A stretch of DNA of 48,223 nucleotides from Rhodanobacter thiooxydans LCS2 (GTDB taxonomy: Bacteria; Pseudomonadota; Gammaproteobacteria; Xanthomonadales; Rhodanobacteraceae), in assembly GCF_000264375.1 (NCBI RefSeq), contig NZ_AJXW01000062.1, forward strand, positions 1 to 48,223. The letters are read 5' to 3'. Shown piece by piece: positions 1 through 7,914 of this stretch. Position 1 is the first letter of the stretch. Each line of letters begins with the position of its first letter. Under the pieces are notes generated by a model that worked only from the letters and a program-made list of their open reading frames with translations, did no database searches and was not told where the DNA came from. The position numbers and the translations under genes were made by a program.

Positions 1-53
1 GGCGAGTCCACGCGATTACGAAACTTACTGGAACATCGCCCGCGAGTGCACCC

Positions 54-1445
54 CTACAGCAGCCGGTTGACCAGCCGGTCCAGCCGGACACGGTTCACCC
101 GGCGCAGCAGCCGGCGCACTTCGGCCGGGTAGCGCCGCGGGCTTTCCAGCGCGCGGTCATCGCTCAGCCGCGTGGCATGCCGGCGCAGCGCCGCCCACTC
201 CGCCGCATGTTTCGCCTGCAGCAGGTGCGCGGGATCGCGCAGCACCAGGCCGTTTTCCAGGTCCAGCGACCAGGCGCGCGGGTTGAGGTTGTTGCCGGTC
301 AGCACGGCCACGTCATCGTCGATGAACAGACCTTTAAGGTGGTAGCTGTTGTCGCCGTCGCGCCACAGATGCAGGTTGAGCTGGCCGCTGTCGAGCTGCC
401 GGCGATGCGCCCGCGCGAAGCGGCGCAGGTTGTTCTCATACAGGTACGGCAGCAGGCCGATCGCCTTGAACGGCTGCCCCGGCGGAATGTAGAAATCGTT
501 GGCGGTCTTGTCGCCGACCATGATGTCGATGCGGCAGCCGCGCCGCAGCAGCTGGCCCAGCAGCACCCGCACCGGCCGCGGCAGGTTGAAGTACGGCGTC
601 AGCAGCACCACCCGCTCGCGCGCGCCGCGCAGCAGGTCGAGCAGCGTCGCGTTCAGCGCGTTGTCCGCGCGGCCGAAGCCCAGCAGCGGCGTCACCGCGA
701 CCTCGCCCGCGGCCAGCGTCGCCGGCGGCACCTCGTAGCCCGCCCGCTGCAGCTGCTGGCGGAATTCACGGATCGCCGGCTGCAACAGCCTCGTCGGCGG
801 CACTCCGGCCACGTCCAGCCGCTGCACGGCGTCGCTGCCGAGGAAGTGCCGCTGCACGAACCGGGCCATCGCCTCGGCCAGCCCCGCATGCTGCAGCAGG
901 TGGTAGCGATCGAGCCGGTAGCGCCCATGCCGCGCCAGGTAGACGTCGTTGAGGCTGGCGCCGCTGTACAGCACCGCGTCGTCGATCACGAAGCCCTTCA
1001 GGTGCAGCACGCCGAACAGTTCGCGGCTCTGCACCGGCACGCCGTAGACCTCGACGCCCGTACCGAACCGCGCGGCGGCCTCGCGGTACATGCCCGCATT
1101 GCCTTCGCTCTTCTGCTTGCCGATCAGGCCGCGCTGCGCGCGATGCCAGTCGACGAACACGGATACCTGCAGGTCCGGCACGCGCCGCTTTGCCTCATGC
1201 AGCGCCTCGAGCACCTCGCGGCCGCTGTCGTCGTCCTGCAGATACAGCGCCACGATCACGATGCGCCGGCGCGCTTGCGCGATCAGGCGCAGCAGCTCCC
1301 GCCGGAACGTGACCGGATCGGGCAACACGTCGATGGCCTCGGCCGGTACCGCGAAGAACGGCAAGTCTGCATGTGTTTTCGGCCTGCGCCGGAACGGCAG
1401 CATGCGGCGCGCGAGACGACCCGGTGCGGCTATCAGCTTGTTCAT
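54..1445 (-). CDS. pssA: CDP-diacylglycerol--serine O-phosphatidyltransferase (E. coli PssA type)
   Basis: This enzyme joins serine to CDP-diacylglycerol to make phosphatidylserine, the precursor of phosphatidylethanolamine; it acts peripherally at the inner membrane. The protein (463 aa from the ATG at 1445) follows E. coli PssA along its whole length. Recognisable blocks are VDWHRAQRGLIG, YSGASLNDVYL, LTPYFNLP, VGDKTANDFYIP and LTGNNLNPRAW. Two phospholipase-D-type HxK motifs are visible: HLKGFVIDD at about residue 148 and YHLKGLFIDDD in the C-terminal half. The C-terminus is basic (RRVNRVRLDRLVNRLL), as in the family. A longer reading from a TTG at 1463 adds only six residues and neither start has a clear ribosome site; I prefer the ATG. 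It is monocistronic here and its upstream neighbour is divergent. The family call is very secure. Confidence 0.95.
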   Translation of the reverse strand: MNKLIAAPGRLARRMLPFRRRPKTHADLPFFAVPAEAIDVLPDPVTFRRELLRLIAQARRRIVIVALYLQDDDSGREVLEALHEAKRRVPDLQVSVFVDWHRAQRGLIGKQKSEGNAGMYREAAARFGTGVEVYGVPVQSRELFGVLHLKGFVIDDAVLYSGASLNDVYLARHGRYRLDRYHLLQHAGLAEAMARFVQRHFLGSDAVQRLDVAGVPPTRLLQPAIREFRQQLQRAGYEVPPATLAAGEVAVTPLLGFGRADNALNATLLDLLRGARERVVLLTPYFNLPRPVRVLLGQLLRRGCRIDIMVGDKTANDFYIPPGQPFKAIGLLPYLYENNLRRFARAHRRQLDSGQLNLHLWRDGDNSYHLKGLFIDDDVAVLTGNNLNPRAWSLDLENGLVLRDPAHLLQAKHAAEWAALRRHATRLSDDRALESPRRYPAEVRRLLRRVNRVRLDRLVNRLL

Positions 1446-1594
1446 GGCGACATCGATGTGCAACAGCGCCCATCATCGCAAACCACAGCGCACACGCCTA
1501 CCTGCAGCTCCTTGCTCGCATTGCGGCAACGTAGATGGCCAGCAGCGATTTGCCCACGAAGATCCACGCGCACCGTGCATTGGCAAGCCCGGTC

Positions 1595-1700
1595 AGCCAA
1601 GGCCAGCACGAGGAAAGCCGCTGCCGGTTCGGGGACGAGGATGGGGCGGGGCCGTGCCGCTCCTGCCCTCATACGCGGTGAACCCAATGTAATAGAACTG
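1595..1700 (-). pseudogene. Possible relic of a PEP-CTERM protein C-terminus
   Basis: The minus strand between pssA and the rhodanese gene encodes QFYYIGFTAYE in one frame (ending near 1700) and, just downstream in another frame, VPEPAAAFLVLALA (1595-1636). A Tyr/Ile-rich end followed by VPEP and a hydrophobic stretch is the layout of PEP-CTERM sorting tails, which exosortases recognise. The two halves are in different frames and the expected basic cluster after the hydrophobic stretch is not in frame, so the gene would be frameshifted and dead. No intact gene or exosortase is visible nearby. The rest of 1446-1840 shows nothing else I can support. Confidence 0.3.
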
Positions 1701-1840
1701 TGGCTGCCGACTTCCGGCAAGTTGCAATGAAGGGCATTCGACACAAGGGATCCGGCAGATGTCACCATCACCCGAACAAAACGCATCACTGGCGCTAAGA
1801 TCGACGCTGGCGAAAAGCTTGCAACGGACTACGACACTTC

Positions 1841-2686
1841 GTGATCGACCCAACACTGCGCCGGAAGCGCCCGCCACCAGTGACCGGAAACTTCCGAAAA
1901 CTCCCGCACCAGATCGCCGTGTCGACGGCGATATGCCTCGGTGCACTGCTCGGTGCGCCAGGCTATGGTGGAACTCCGCCAGCCGTGGGTAAATGCCCCT
2001 TGCTGGTCCTCGCCGCTTCGAACAGGGCACCACCGTCATCTGCGCCGGATGTTCCCGGCGGGAAGGGAAGCTGCCTGGTCAAGGCGCATGCGCTGGATAG
2101 CCACGGCACGGATATATTCGACCTGCGCGACCGGAGCCATTTTCTCGAATTCCATGTCCCCGGCGCCCGGCAGGCCACGATTACCGAGCTGGTCACCAGA
2201 CCGGGAACAGGTAGCCGTCCGACAGTCGTCTACGACGGGGGGCGGTTCCGTTCTGATGCACTGCAGCTGTGCGACCGGTTGCGCCATGCCGGTTTCCATC
2301 AGGTGCACGTCGTCGACGGCGGCATCGCGGCATGGGCGCAATTGCACGGACTGCCCGAGGCGATGACGTTGAACCGCCTGTCCGATACCGACGTGGCCGC
2401 CGCTCTGGCTGAACCCGGCAGCCGACCAGTGGTGCTGGATGAATCGCTGCGTTCGGTACTGCCGGTTCCAGAAGATGCCGCCCCGGCCAGCGCCGAACGC
2501 GTCATCGTGCTCGTCACGGCCGCCACGGCGCAGTCTGCCATCCGAGCGCGGCTGAAGAAGGGCATCACCACGCTGTACTGGAGCGGCACTGCGGAGCGGC
2601 TGCGCCAATTGCTGGACACGCAATTGGCACAGAACCGGAAACGGCTTGATGGTCCCGCGGTATCGAAGGCCTGCAACGCGCTGTGA
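1841..2686 (+). CDS. Secreted rhodanese-like domain protein, catalytic Cys absent
   Basis: The product has 281 aa. Residues about 24-45 (QIAVSTAICLGALLGAPGYGG) form a signal peptide-like hydrophobic segment after a basic stretch, so export to the periplasm is likely. Residues about 85-175 look like a rhodanese fold: IFDLRDRSHFLEFHVPGA is the usual N-terminal half and VHVVDGGIAAWAQ the usual C-terminal motif. In active rhodaneses the strand VVYC is followed by an R/K-rich loop; here it reads VVYDGGRFRSD, so Asp stands where the sulfur-carrying Cys should be. A sulfurtransferase reaction is therefore unlikely; a binding or structural role is possible. The remaining 100 residues could be a degenerate second domain. 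The GTG start has no strong ribosome site, so the start is uncertain. It converges on the secretion operon, with two bases between the coding regions. Confidence 0.7.
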   Translation: MIDPTLRRKRPPPVTGNFRKLPHQIAVSTAICLGALLGAPGYGGTPPAVGKCPLLVLAASNRAPPSSAPDVPGGKGSCLVKAHALDSHGTDIFDLRDRSHFLEFHVPGARQATITELVTRPGTGSRPTVVYDGGRFRSDALQLCDRLRHAGFHQVHVVDGGIAAWAQLHGLPEAMTLNRLSDTDVAAALAEPGSRPVVLDESLRSVLPVPEDAAPASAERVIVLVTAATAQSAIRARLKKGITTLYWSGTAERLRQLLDTQLAQNRKRLDGPAVSKACNAL

Positions 2687-2694
2687 GTCAGCGC
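2678..2694. terminator. Short hairpin shared by two convergent stop codons
   Basis: A perfect 6-bp inverted repeat, GCGCTG-TGAGT-CAGCGC, spans the TGA of the rhodanese gene (2684-2686) and the stop of the last pseudopilin gene (2688-2690). It could act as a weak bidirectional end signal. No T-tract follows on either side. Confidence 0.35.
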
Positions 2695-3173
2695 AAACCG
2701 GAGTCGACGGTGGCTTCGGGCGTCGCCCGGACCGGACTGAAGATCCAGTCGCTGTAGTGTTCGGCACCTTCCAACCCCGCGTCCTCTGGATCGAAACCAG
2801 CCACTTTCAACGGTTTGCGCTGCGACTTCGAGTACACCCCGATGATGCCACCGACCTCGACCACCACACCCCAGTCGCGCGTCCGCGTTATCGGGTCCGC
2901 GTAGATCTTGCGCAGATGGCGGCGCAGCACGCCCGCGCGGCGATCCAGCACGAGTTCATCCAACGAGGTCGGGTACGTCCGTGGCTCGACAGCGTTGCGA
3001 TAGCTGGCCAGAGCATGCCGGAACTCCGCACCGACGCGCAGCAGTTCGACTTCGTCGGAGCGAACCTTGGCGTAATACTCCAGCGTGCCCATCGCCAGCA
3101 TCGAGATCGCCAGCAGTGCGATCAGGAACAACATCAGCAGATAGGCGAAGCCGCATTCCCGCCGCACGGTCAA
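2688..3173 (-). CDS. Pseudopilin-like protein lacking Glu5, last gene of the secretion operon
   Basis: The product has 161 aa. It starts with a short basic leader (VRREC) and then GFAYLLMLFLIALLAISML, which has the prepilin peptidase site G^F and the hydrophobic helix of type IV pilin-like proteins. The fifth residue after the cleavage site is Leu, not the Glu that normally pairs with the N-terminus of the neighbouring subunit. In type II secretion systems GspK, the tip subunit, lacks this Glu. The present protein is much shorter than GspK, so a tip role is an inference. The globular part contains YPTSLDEL and DPITRTRDWG, the short loops seen in GspG-like proteins. The start is a TTG overlapping the upstream TGA (TTGA) or a GTG six bases later (3167). 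Confidence 0.75.
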   Translation of the reverse strand: MTVRRECGFAYLLMLFLIALLAISMLAMGTLEYYAKVRSDEVELLRVGAEFRHALASYRNAVEPRTYPTSLDELVLDRRAGVLRRHLRKIYADPITRTRDWGVVVEVGGIIGVYSKSQRKPLKVAGFDPEDAGLEGAEHYSDWIFSPVRATPEATVDSGLR

Positions 3174-3547
3174 AGCTCCGAATACACGTTACCGCGCGGG
3201 TCGGTGCCCTTGGCCCCGCTGTGCACGTCGGCCACGCCGGTATCGCCGCCCAGCGTCTCCTCCACCGTCACCCATGTCTGCGCACTGTCCGTGATCGGGT
3301 CGACCGGCACGTCCCGCAGGTAATGCTCGTCGGCCAACACCTGCAACGAGGCAGGAAAGCGCGCCTTGTCGTCGTGGTAGCGGTCGATTGCGCTGCGCAG
3401 CACGCGAAGGTTGCTCTTGAGCGCCACCAGCTTCGCGTTTTCCACCGAGCCCTGGTAACGCGGCAGGGCAATGCTGACCAGCACGGCAATGATGGCCATG
3501 ACGACCATCAACTCGATCAGGCTGAATCCGCTTCGTCGCAAGCGCAT
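3170..3547 (-). CDS. Pseudopilin, GspG-like
   Basis: The product has 125 aa. MRLRRSGFSLIELMVVMAI is a classic prepilin leader: basic residues, G^F cleavage site and Glu at +5. The body has FPASLQVLADEHYLRDVPVDPIT, matching the GspG/OxpG-type pseudopilin pattern of a proline-rich loop followed by a DP turn. The predicted role is a pilus-like piston subunit in the inner membrane and periplasm. The ATG at 3547 was chosen because the leader starts there; a longer open frame upstream has no pilin features. It lies one base after the stop of the preceding pseudopilin gene and overlaps the next, so it is surely co-translated with them. Confidence 0.88.
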   Translation of the reverse strand: MRLRRSGFSLIELMVVMAIIAVLVSIALPRYQGSVENAKLVALKSNLRVLRSAIDRYHDDKARFPASLQVLADEHYLRDVPVDPITDSAQTWVTVEETLGGDTGVADVHSGAKGTDPRGNVYSEL

Positions 3548-3548
3548 T

Positions 3549-4046
3549 TCACCAGTCCTTGTAGGGCACGTCGTTGAGACCGGTGCCGGCGGAAGTGCTG
3601 TACACATCGAATACGTCGTCGCCGGCAGCCGGGGCATCCGGCGGACTCGCATAGCTGCGCAGGCCCCAGGTGGCTGCGGGGTCCACCGCGGCGCCGACAT
3701 ACATGGGGTCAGCTGGCAGCCGGCGCAGGAAATAGATCTTGCGGCGATCAGGCGTGCTGACGTCGTCGACGCCCTCGGTCAGCACCGCCAGATCCGGTGG
3801 ATAACCGCTCTGGCCGAGCTTGGCCTGAATGCGCCCCTGCTCGACCGCCTTGCGATAGTGGTCGATGCCGTCGCGGATGGTCGCCAGCGCCGAGCGCAGC
3901 TCCGCTTCGCGATGGCGCTGCGTCACCAGCCGTGCCGAGGGCACAGCCACCAGCAGCAACACGGCCATGATCGCCAGCGTGGCCAGCAGCTCGATGAAGC
4001 TGAAGCCATGCGACCGGCGTCGACCGACGAGATACAAGCCGCTCAT
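3549..4046 (-). CDS. Pseudopilin, GspG-like, second copy
   Basis: The product has 165 aa. The leader is MSGLYLVGRRRSHGFSFIELLATLAIMAVLLLVAVP, with G^F cleavage and Glu5 (FSFIE). The globular part contains SGYPPDLAVLTEG and LRRLPADPMY, again GspG-like, but it is longer and ends in an acidic, Asp/Tyr-rich tail. Its ATG overlaps the TGA of the secretin gene (ATGA), so it is translationally coupled. Two adjacent divergent copies of the same fold suggest specialised minor pseudopilins replacing canonical GspH, I and J, which are absent from the window. Confidence 0.88.
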   Translation of the reverse strand: MSGLYLVGRRRSHGFSFIELLATLAIMAVLLLVAVPSARLVTQRHREAELRSALATIRDGIDHYRKAVEQGRIQAKLGQSGYPPDLAVLTEGVDDVSTPDRRKIYFLRRLPADPMYVGAAVDPAATWGLRSYASPPDAPAAGDDVFDVYSTSAGTGLNDVPYKDW

Positions 4047-6340
4047 CGGATCTTGATCACCGTGTCCGCCAGCTTCGCCTGGCCGGCCTGCTCCGGGTCG
4101 GGCGTGGCGGACAGCACGCGGATTGGCGTTTTGTCCGCCTTGGCGAGCGCCTTGAAGGTGATCTGCAGCAAGCTGCCCTGACCGGAGACTGCGGTGCCCT
4201 GACGGATTGCCGTTGCGCTGATCCTGCCGGCGGAGAGGTTGACTTCCTTGGTCAGCGAACTGTGGCCGCCGCCCTGTGCCATGAACTTGCCCTCCTCGAT
4301 GCTCACCACCTGCAACACCTTCGGATCGAACCCCAGCATGAGCGGCAGCTGCGCGATGGCATTCAGCGCGCTGATGTTGAGCACCGCAGTGAACTGCTCG
4401 CCCACCTCCACCTCGGCCGGTGCGGACCAGTCGAGCAGGACGCCCTGCCGCGGGGCATCGGCTGCCGGCGCCGGCGCCGTGGATGCCGGTGCCGGTGAAA
4501 CGTCGTTCGCCCCACTGTCTGTCTGGCCCTCGTCCCCCGCCACATCGGATGCGGCCTTAGCCGTACCGACGCTGGTTCCGCGCAGATGGTTGGCGGTGCC
4601 GCTCTCGAATTCCATATCGTCCATGCCCGCCCTGCGCACGCCACGGATCAGGTGCGGGGTGATCGACAGGACGATCTCCGTATTCTGCACGTCGTTCTTC
4701 CTGGACCCGAACAGATGGCTGAGCAGCGGCAGCCGCGAGATGAACGGCAAGCCATTGGCCGCCTTGCGGTCCTCCTTGTTGATCAGGCCAGCAAGTATCT
4801 GCGTCTCACCGTCCTTCAGGCGCAATACGGTCTGCGCATTGCGTGTACCGATCTGGTACGACAGCGTGCCCGACGCCGTGGTGATCTCGCGTACCAGGCT
4901 GCTCACTTCCAGGTTGATCTTGATCGATACTTCGTCGCCTGCGTACACGCTCGGCTCAACCTCCAGCTTGAGGCCCACGTCGACGTAGTTGACCGTCTCG
5001 GAAACGAAACCGGTGGAGGTCGAGGTCGAGGTGATTACCGGCACCTTGTCGCCGATCAGCACGCTGGCCTTTTCCTTGGTCTTCACCCGGATCTTCGGGT
5101 TGGCAAGGATTCGGGCGTCCGAGCGTTCGTCATGCAGCTTTACCGTGGCATTCGGCACGGTCGCATAGATGCTCGACGCATTGAGTCCCTTCAGTGCGTC
5201 GATCGAGAGCGCGGTGGCTGTCTGCGATGGCGGCAGTACCGACAGGCCGATTTCCGCCGGCAAGCTGATGCCCAGGTCCAGCAGCTTCGACTTCTTCACC
5301 TCCAGCACTTCGACGTCGAGCATCACCTCGGGCTCGCCGATGTCCCCCAGTGCGATCAGCCGCTCCGCCAGGCGGATCGCGTCGGGGCTGTCGCGCATGA
5401 CCAGCATGTTGAGCTTCTCGTCGACCATGACCGTCTCGGTCTTCAGGATCGCCTTGAGCATCTCGGCAACCTTCTTGGCATCGGCATTGGCCAGGTAGAA
5501 GCTGCGCACGTTGAGCTGACGGTACTCGCCGACCTTCTGCGGCGTGTTGGGGAATACCAGCACCGAGTTGCCGTTGATCACCCGGGTTTCCAGCTGGGTG
5601 GACAGGCCGATCATGCGAATCGCATCGTCCAGCGGCGTCTTGCGCAGGAATACGGATACCTTGAGGTCAGGACGGATGTCCTGGTCGTAGATGAAATTGA
5701 TGCCGGAGGCTTTCGACAGGACGTCGAACGCGACCTTGACCGGCACGTCGCGGAACTCCAGCGTCACCGGTTTCCTGAAACGGTCTTCCAGGCCATCGCC
5801 TGGCTTCGGCTTGCTGCTGTCCCGGGCAGCATGGATCCGTTCCAGGCTGTTCTGCGCGCGACGGTTGTCCGGATCCTCGGCCAGCAGGACGCGTACCATG
5901 CGCTCGGCCGGATCGAGCTCGCCCGCGGCGATCCACTCGTCGATCTTCACCAGTTGCTCGCCATGGCGGCGGGTATCGGAAATCCGCTTGATTCCATTGA
6001 TGGCAAGCGCGCTGTCGGGTTCGATCTGCAACGCGGTCTGGTAAAGGGTTTCCGCTTTGGTGAGGTTGCCCGCCAGACGCGCCCGCTCGGCTTCGTGAGT
6101 GACCGTCTCGAACGCCTCCTGCCGCCTGAGCAGGTACTGCTGGCGGTATTCCACGTTCACCGGCTTCGCCTGTGCCGCGGCGCGGTATTTCTGCACAGCC
6201 TGGACGTACTCGCCACGATCGAACAGTCGATTCGCGTCGCGAAACTGCGCCATGCTGCCGCACCCGCCAACGGCCAATGCGATCGCCAGTGGCAGCAGGT
6301 ACCGGCGCGGGCGGAGGCACCCGGTTTTCAGGATCGACAT
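4043..6340 (-). CDS. gspD: Outer-membrane secretin lipoprotein with TPR and cohesin-like domains (GspD/PilQ-like)
   Basis: The product has 765 aa and should form the outer-membrane gate of the secretion machine. Domain order is: lipoprotein signal with lipobox ending at Cys27 (AVGGCGS); TPR-like helical repeats at about 30-170 (GNLTKAETLYQTALQIEPDS); a secretin N-terminal domain at about 190-265; a ring-building module and the secretin beta-barrel region at about 275-600 (VPVITSTSTSTGFVSETVNYVDVGL, LRLKDGETQILAGLI, LPLLSHLFGSR, EIVLSITPHLIRG); an Ala/Pro-rich linker; and a cohesin-like beta-sandwich at about 633-765 (VGEQFTAVLNISALNAIAQLPLMLGFDP). Canonical GspD has neither TPRs nor cohesin; this layout is known from divergent T2SS-like and Geobacter-type systems. 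The ATG at 6340 has GAGGAAG upstream and starts the lipoprotein signal; the longer open frame is not needed. Confidence 0.93.
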   Translation of the reverse strand: MSILKTGCLRPRRYLLPLAIALAVGGCGSMAQFRDANRLFDRGEYVQAVQKYRAAAQAKPVNVEYRQQYLLRRQEAFETVTHEAERARLAGNLTKAETLYQTALQIEPDSALAINGIKRISDTRRHGEQLVKIDEWIAAGELDPAERMVRVLLAEDPDNRRAQNSLERIHAARDSSKPKPGDGLEDRFRKPVTLEFRDVPVKVAFDVLSKASGINFIYDQDIRPDLKVSVFLRKTPLDDAIRMIGLSTQLETRVINGNSVLVFPNTPQKVGEYRQLNVRSFYLANADAKKVAEMLKAILKTETVMVDEKLNMLVMRDSPDAIRLAERLIALGDIGEPEVMLDVEVLEVKKSKLLDLGISLPAEIGLSVLPPSQTATALSIDALKGLNASSIYATVPNATVKLHDERSDARILANPKIRVKTKEKASVLIGDKVPVITSTSTSTGFVSETVNYVDVGLKLEVEPSVYAGDEVSIKINLEVSSLVREITTASGTLSYQIGTRNAQTVLRLKDGETQILAGLINKEDRKAANGLPFISRLPLLSHLFGSRKNDVQNTEIVLSITPHLIRGVRRAGMDDMEFESGTANHLRGTSVGTAKAASDVAGDEGQTDSGANDVSPAPASTAPAPAADAPRQGVLLDWSAPAEVEVGEQFTAVLNISALNAIAQLPLMLGFDPKVLQVVSIEEGKFMAQGGGHSSLTKEVNLSAGRISATAIRQGTAVSGQGSLLQITFKALAKADKTPIRVLSATPDPEQAGQAKLADTVIKIR

Positions 6341-6356
6341 GGCTTCCTCGGTAACA

Positions 6357-6845
6357 TCATTCGGACAGTGCGGGGTCGCTGACCGCGTACTGGCGGGCCT
6401 CGCCCGTGGGCAGGTAGGTGAATACGGCCTGGCCGCCACCGATCTTGTCGAAACGGTAGACGTCCTTCACCGACTGGGTCGGTGTCAGCGTGTAGTTTTC
6501 ATTGCCGTAGGCGACGAACACGGTTGGCGTCGCGTCCGCCTGCATCCAGCCGAGAATCTTCAGATCGGCCGACGGCGCCGGCGCGATTGTCTCGACGGCA
6601 GGCGGAGCCTCCTCGGCCACCGTCTGGACAGCGGTGTCGAACAGGCTGGCGGCCAGTGCCTCCTCGCTGCGCACATGCAATACCGGTGCGCGGCTGGCCG
6701 GTCGTACTGCGGCTTCGGCGCGATGGGCGACTCGCGCCGGCAACGCGGCCACGCTGGCCGAGGGAACCGCCGGCCGACCGAAGATCGCCACGGCCAGCAG
6801 GATCAGGATGGTCGAATACGCCACCGGGCGGAACCAGCGCTTCAT
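6357..6845 (-). CDS. Inner-membrane GspC/PilP-like periplasmic linker protein
   Basis: The product has 162 aa. It has one N-terminal membrane helix (about residues 9-24, AYSTILILLAVAIFG), a Pro/Ala-rich periplasmic linker to about residue 92, and a small C-terminal beta domain (LKILGWMQADATPTVFVAYGNENYTLTPTQSVKDVYRF). That layout matches the homology-region domain of GspC and PilP, which connects the inner-membrane platform to the secretin N-domain. It sits directly upstream of the secretin gene with a 16-bp gap and is coupled by ATGA to the PilO/GspM-like gene before it. Direct sequence similarity is weak; size, topology and position carry the call. Confidence 0.72.
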   Translation of the reverse strand: MKRWFRPVAYSTILILLAVAIFGRPAVPSASVAALPARVAHRAEAAVRPASRAPVLHVRSEEALAASLFDTAVQTVAEEAPPAVETIAPAPSADLKILGWMQADATPTVFVAYGNENYTLTPTQSVKDVYRFDKIGGGQAVFTYLPTGEARQYAVSDPALSE

Positions 6846-7408
6846 GGAGCCACCTGCACGGCGGCGTTGTCGTCCAGCAGGGCCACCGCGAGCTGGATGT
6901 CGGCATCGACCATGGCATCGCCCACGCTCTCGCGTGCCACTCGCAATCGGGCGATGTAGGCCGAACGATCCGCGGCCTGCAGCCTGCCAAGCAACCTTGC
7001 GACCTCGTCCCAGCGCGTCCTGACGGTGAAGACCGCCACCTGACGGGTTACCCCGGCCTCGGCGACATGTTCGAACTTGAAGCGGATCTGCTCGGGCGCG
7101 AAGCTCTTGTCCTGCAGCTCTTCCAGTATCCGCTGGGTAATCTCGAAGCGCCGCGCCGCCGACGGCAGGGGCAGCGGCTCGCGGCCATCCGCAACCGCTA
7201 CTTCGACCGGTGTGCCATGCAACGCACCGGCCCGTGCCGCTGCCAATTCGGTACCGACGTGCCGCAGACGCAGTACCGTGACAGCCACGCTCGCGACCAG
7301 GCCAAGTACCGCAATCGCAACGGCCATACACGCCCACATCAGCACGCCATGGCGAAGGTGTCCACGATGCAGCGTCCACAGGATGCGCCGGAAAGTCAGT
7401 CGATCCAT
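6842..7408 (-). CDS. PilO/GspM-like inner-membrane platform protein
   Basis: The product has 188 aa. A short cytoplasmic N-terminus (MDRLTFRRILWTLHRGHLRHG) is followed by one membrane helix at about 22-46 and a periplasmic domain with a helical segment (RRFEITQRILEELQDKSFAPEQI) and beta strands. This is the standard shape of PilO and GspM, which dimerise with PilN or GspL around the ATPase-coupled platform. The start overlaps the previous gene by 13 bases and the stop overlaps the next gene by ATGA. No specific motif pins the family; operon position between PilN-like and PilP/GspC-like genes is the main support. Confidence 0.7.
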   Translation of the reverse strand: MDRLTFRRILWTLHRGHLRHGVLMWACMAVAIAVLGLVASVAVTVLRLRHVGTELAAARAGALHGTPVEVAVADGREPLPLPSAARRFEITQRILEELQDKSFAPEQIRFKFEHVAEAGVTRQVAVFTVRTRWDEVARLLGRLQAADRSAYIARLRVARESVGDAMVDADIQLAVALLDDNAAVQVAP

Positions 7409-7914
7409 TGCGCACCTATCTCGAAACGAACGCCATCCGCATGCCGCTCCAGGCCGAGCAGACGCACCTGCCGCAACACGTCGGCCCGCTTGCTCAGCGC
7501 CTGGGCGTACGTGTTCGCGACCGTAGCGCTGTCGACGCGGCCGCTGATGCGCACCGCGCCGGTGGCCGGATCGACATCCATGCCAAGCAGGCGCACGGCA
7601 TGGTCATGCGGTGCCAGCAGGCCCGACAACCGGGTCCAATCGCGATTGAGCAAGGCCATCTGCCGACCCAGCTGCTGCGCCGCTGCTGGCGACAATGCCG
7701 GCAGCGGCGGCTTGCGGCGGGGTGCCATGCGCGCAGCAAGCTCCTGGATCTGGGCGAGTTGCTGTCCACGCCGAGCGAGCTCGGTGTCGAGACGGTTCTT
7801 CCAGTACAGCAGACCGCCGACGACGATCGCGCCGACGACCAGCAACGCCAGCAGCAACCGCGACAAGCGGCGCACCAGCGTCCACTGCAGTTGCGGCAGT
7901 GGCTTCATAGCCAT
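7396..7914 (-). CDS. PilN/GspL-like inner-membrane platform protein
   Basis: The product has 172 aa. A basic cytoplasmic tail (LQWTLVRRLSRLL) precedes a membrane helix (about 20-41, LLALLVVGAIVVGGLLYW), a coiled-coil-like stretch (NRLDTELARRGQQLAQIQELAARM) and a small ferredoxin-like domain with VRLLGMDVDPATGAVRISGRVDSATVANTYAQAL. The last part closely resembles PilN C-terminal domains. It should pair with the PilO-like protein and contact the PilM-like protein. Start choice: ATG at 7914, or an in-frame ATG at 7908 that would overlap the upstream stop as ATGA and fits the coupling seen elsewhere in this operon. Confidence 0.75.
   Translation of the reverse strand: MAMKPLPQLQWTLVRRLSRLLLALLVVGAIVVGGLLYWKNRLDTELARRGQQLAQIQELAARMAPRRKPPLPALSPAAAQQLGRQMALLNRDWTRLSGLLAPHDHAVRLLGMDVDPATGAVRISGRVDSATVANTYAQALSKRADVLRQVRLLGLERHADGVRFEIGAQWID

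Noticed and set aside
1841..2686. Catalytically active thiosulfate sulfurtransferase
   Set aside because: The active-site Cys is replaced by Asp in VVYDGGRFRS, so an active enzyme is not supported.
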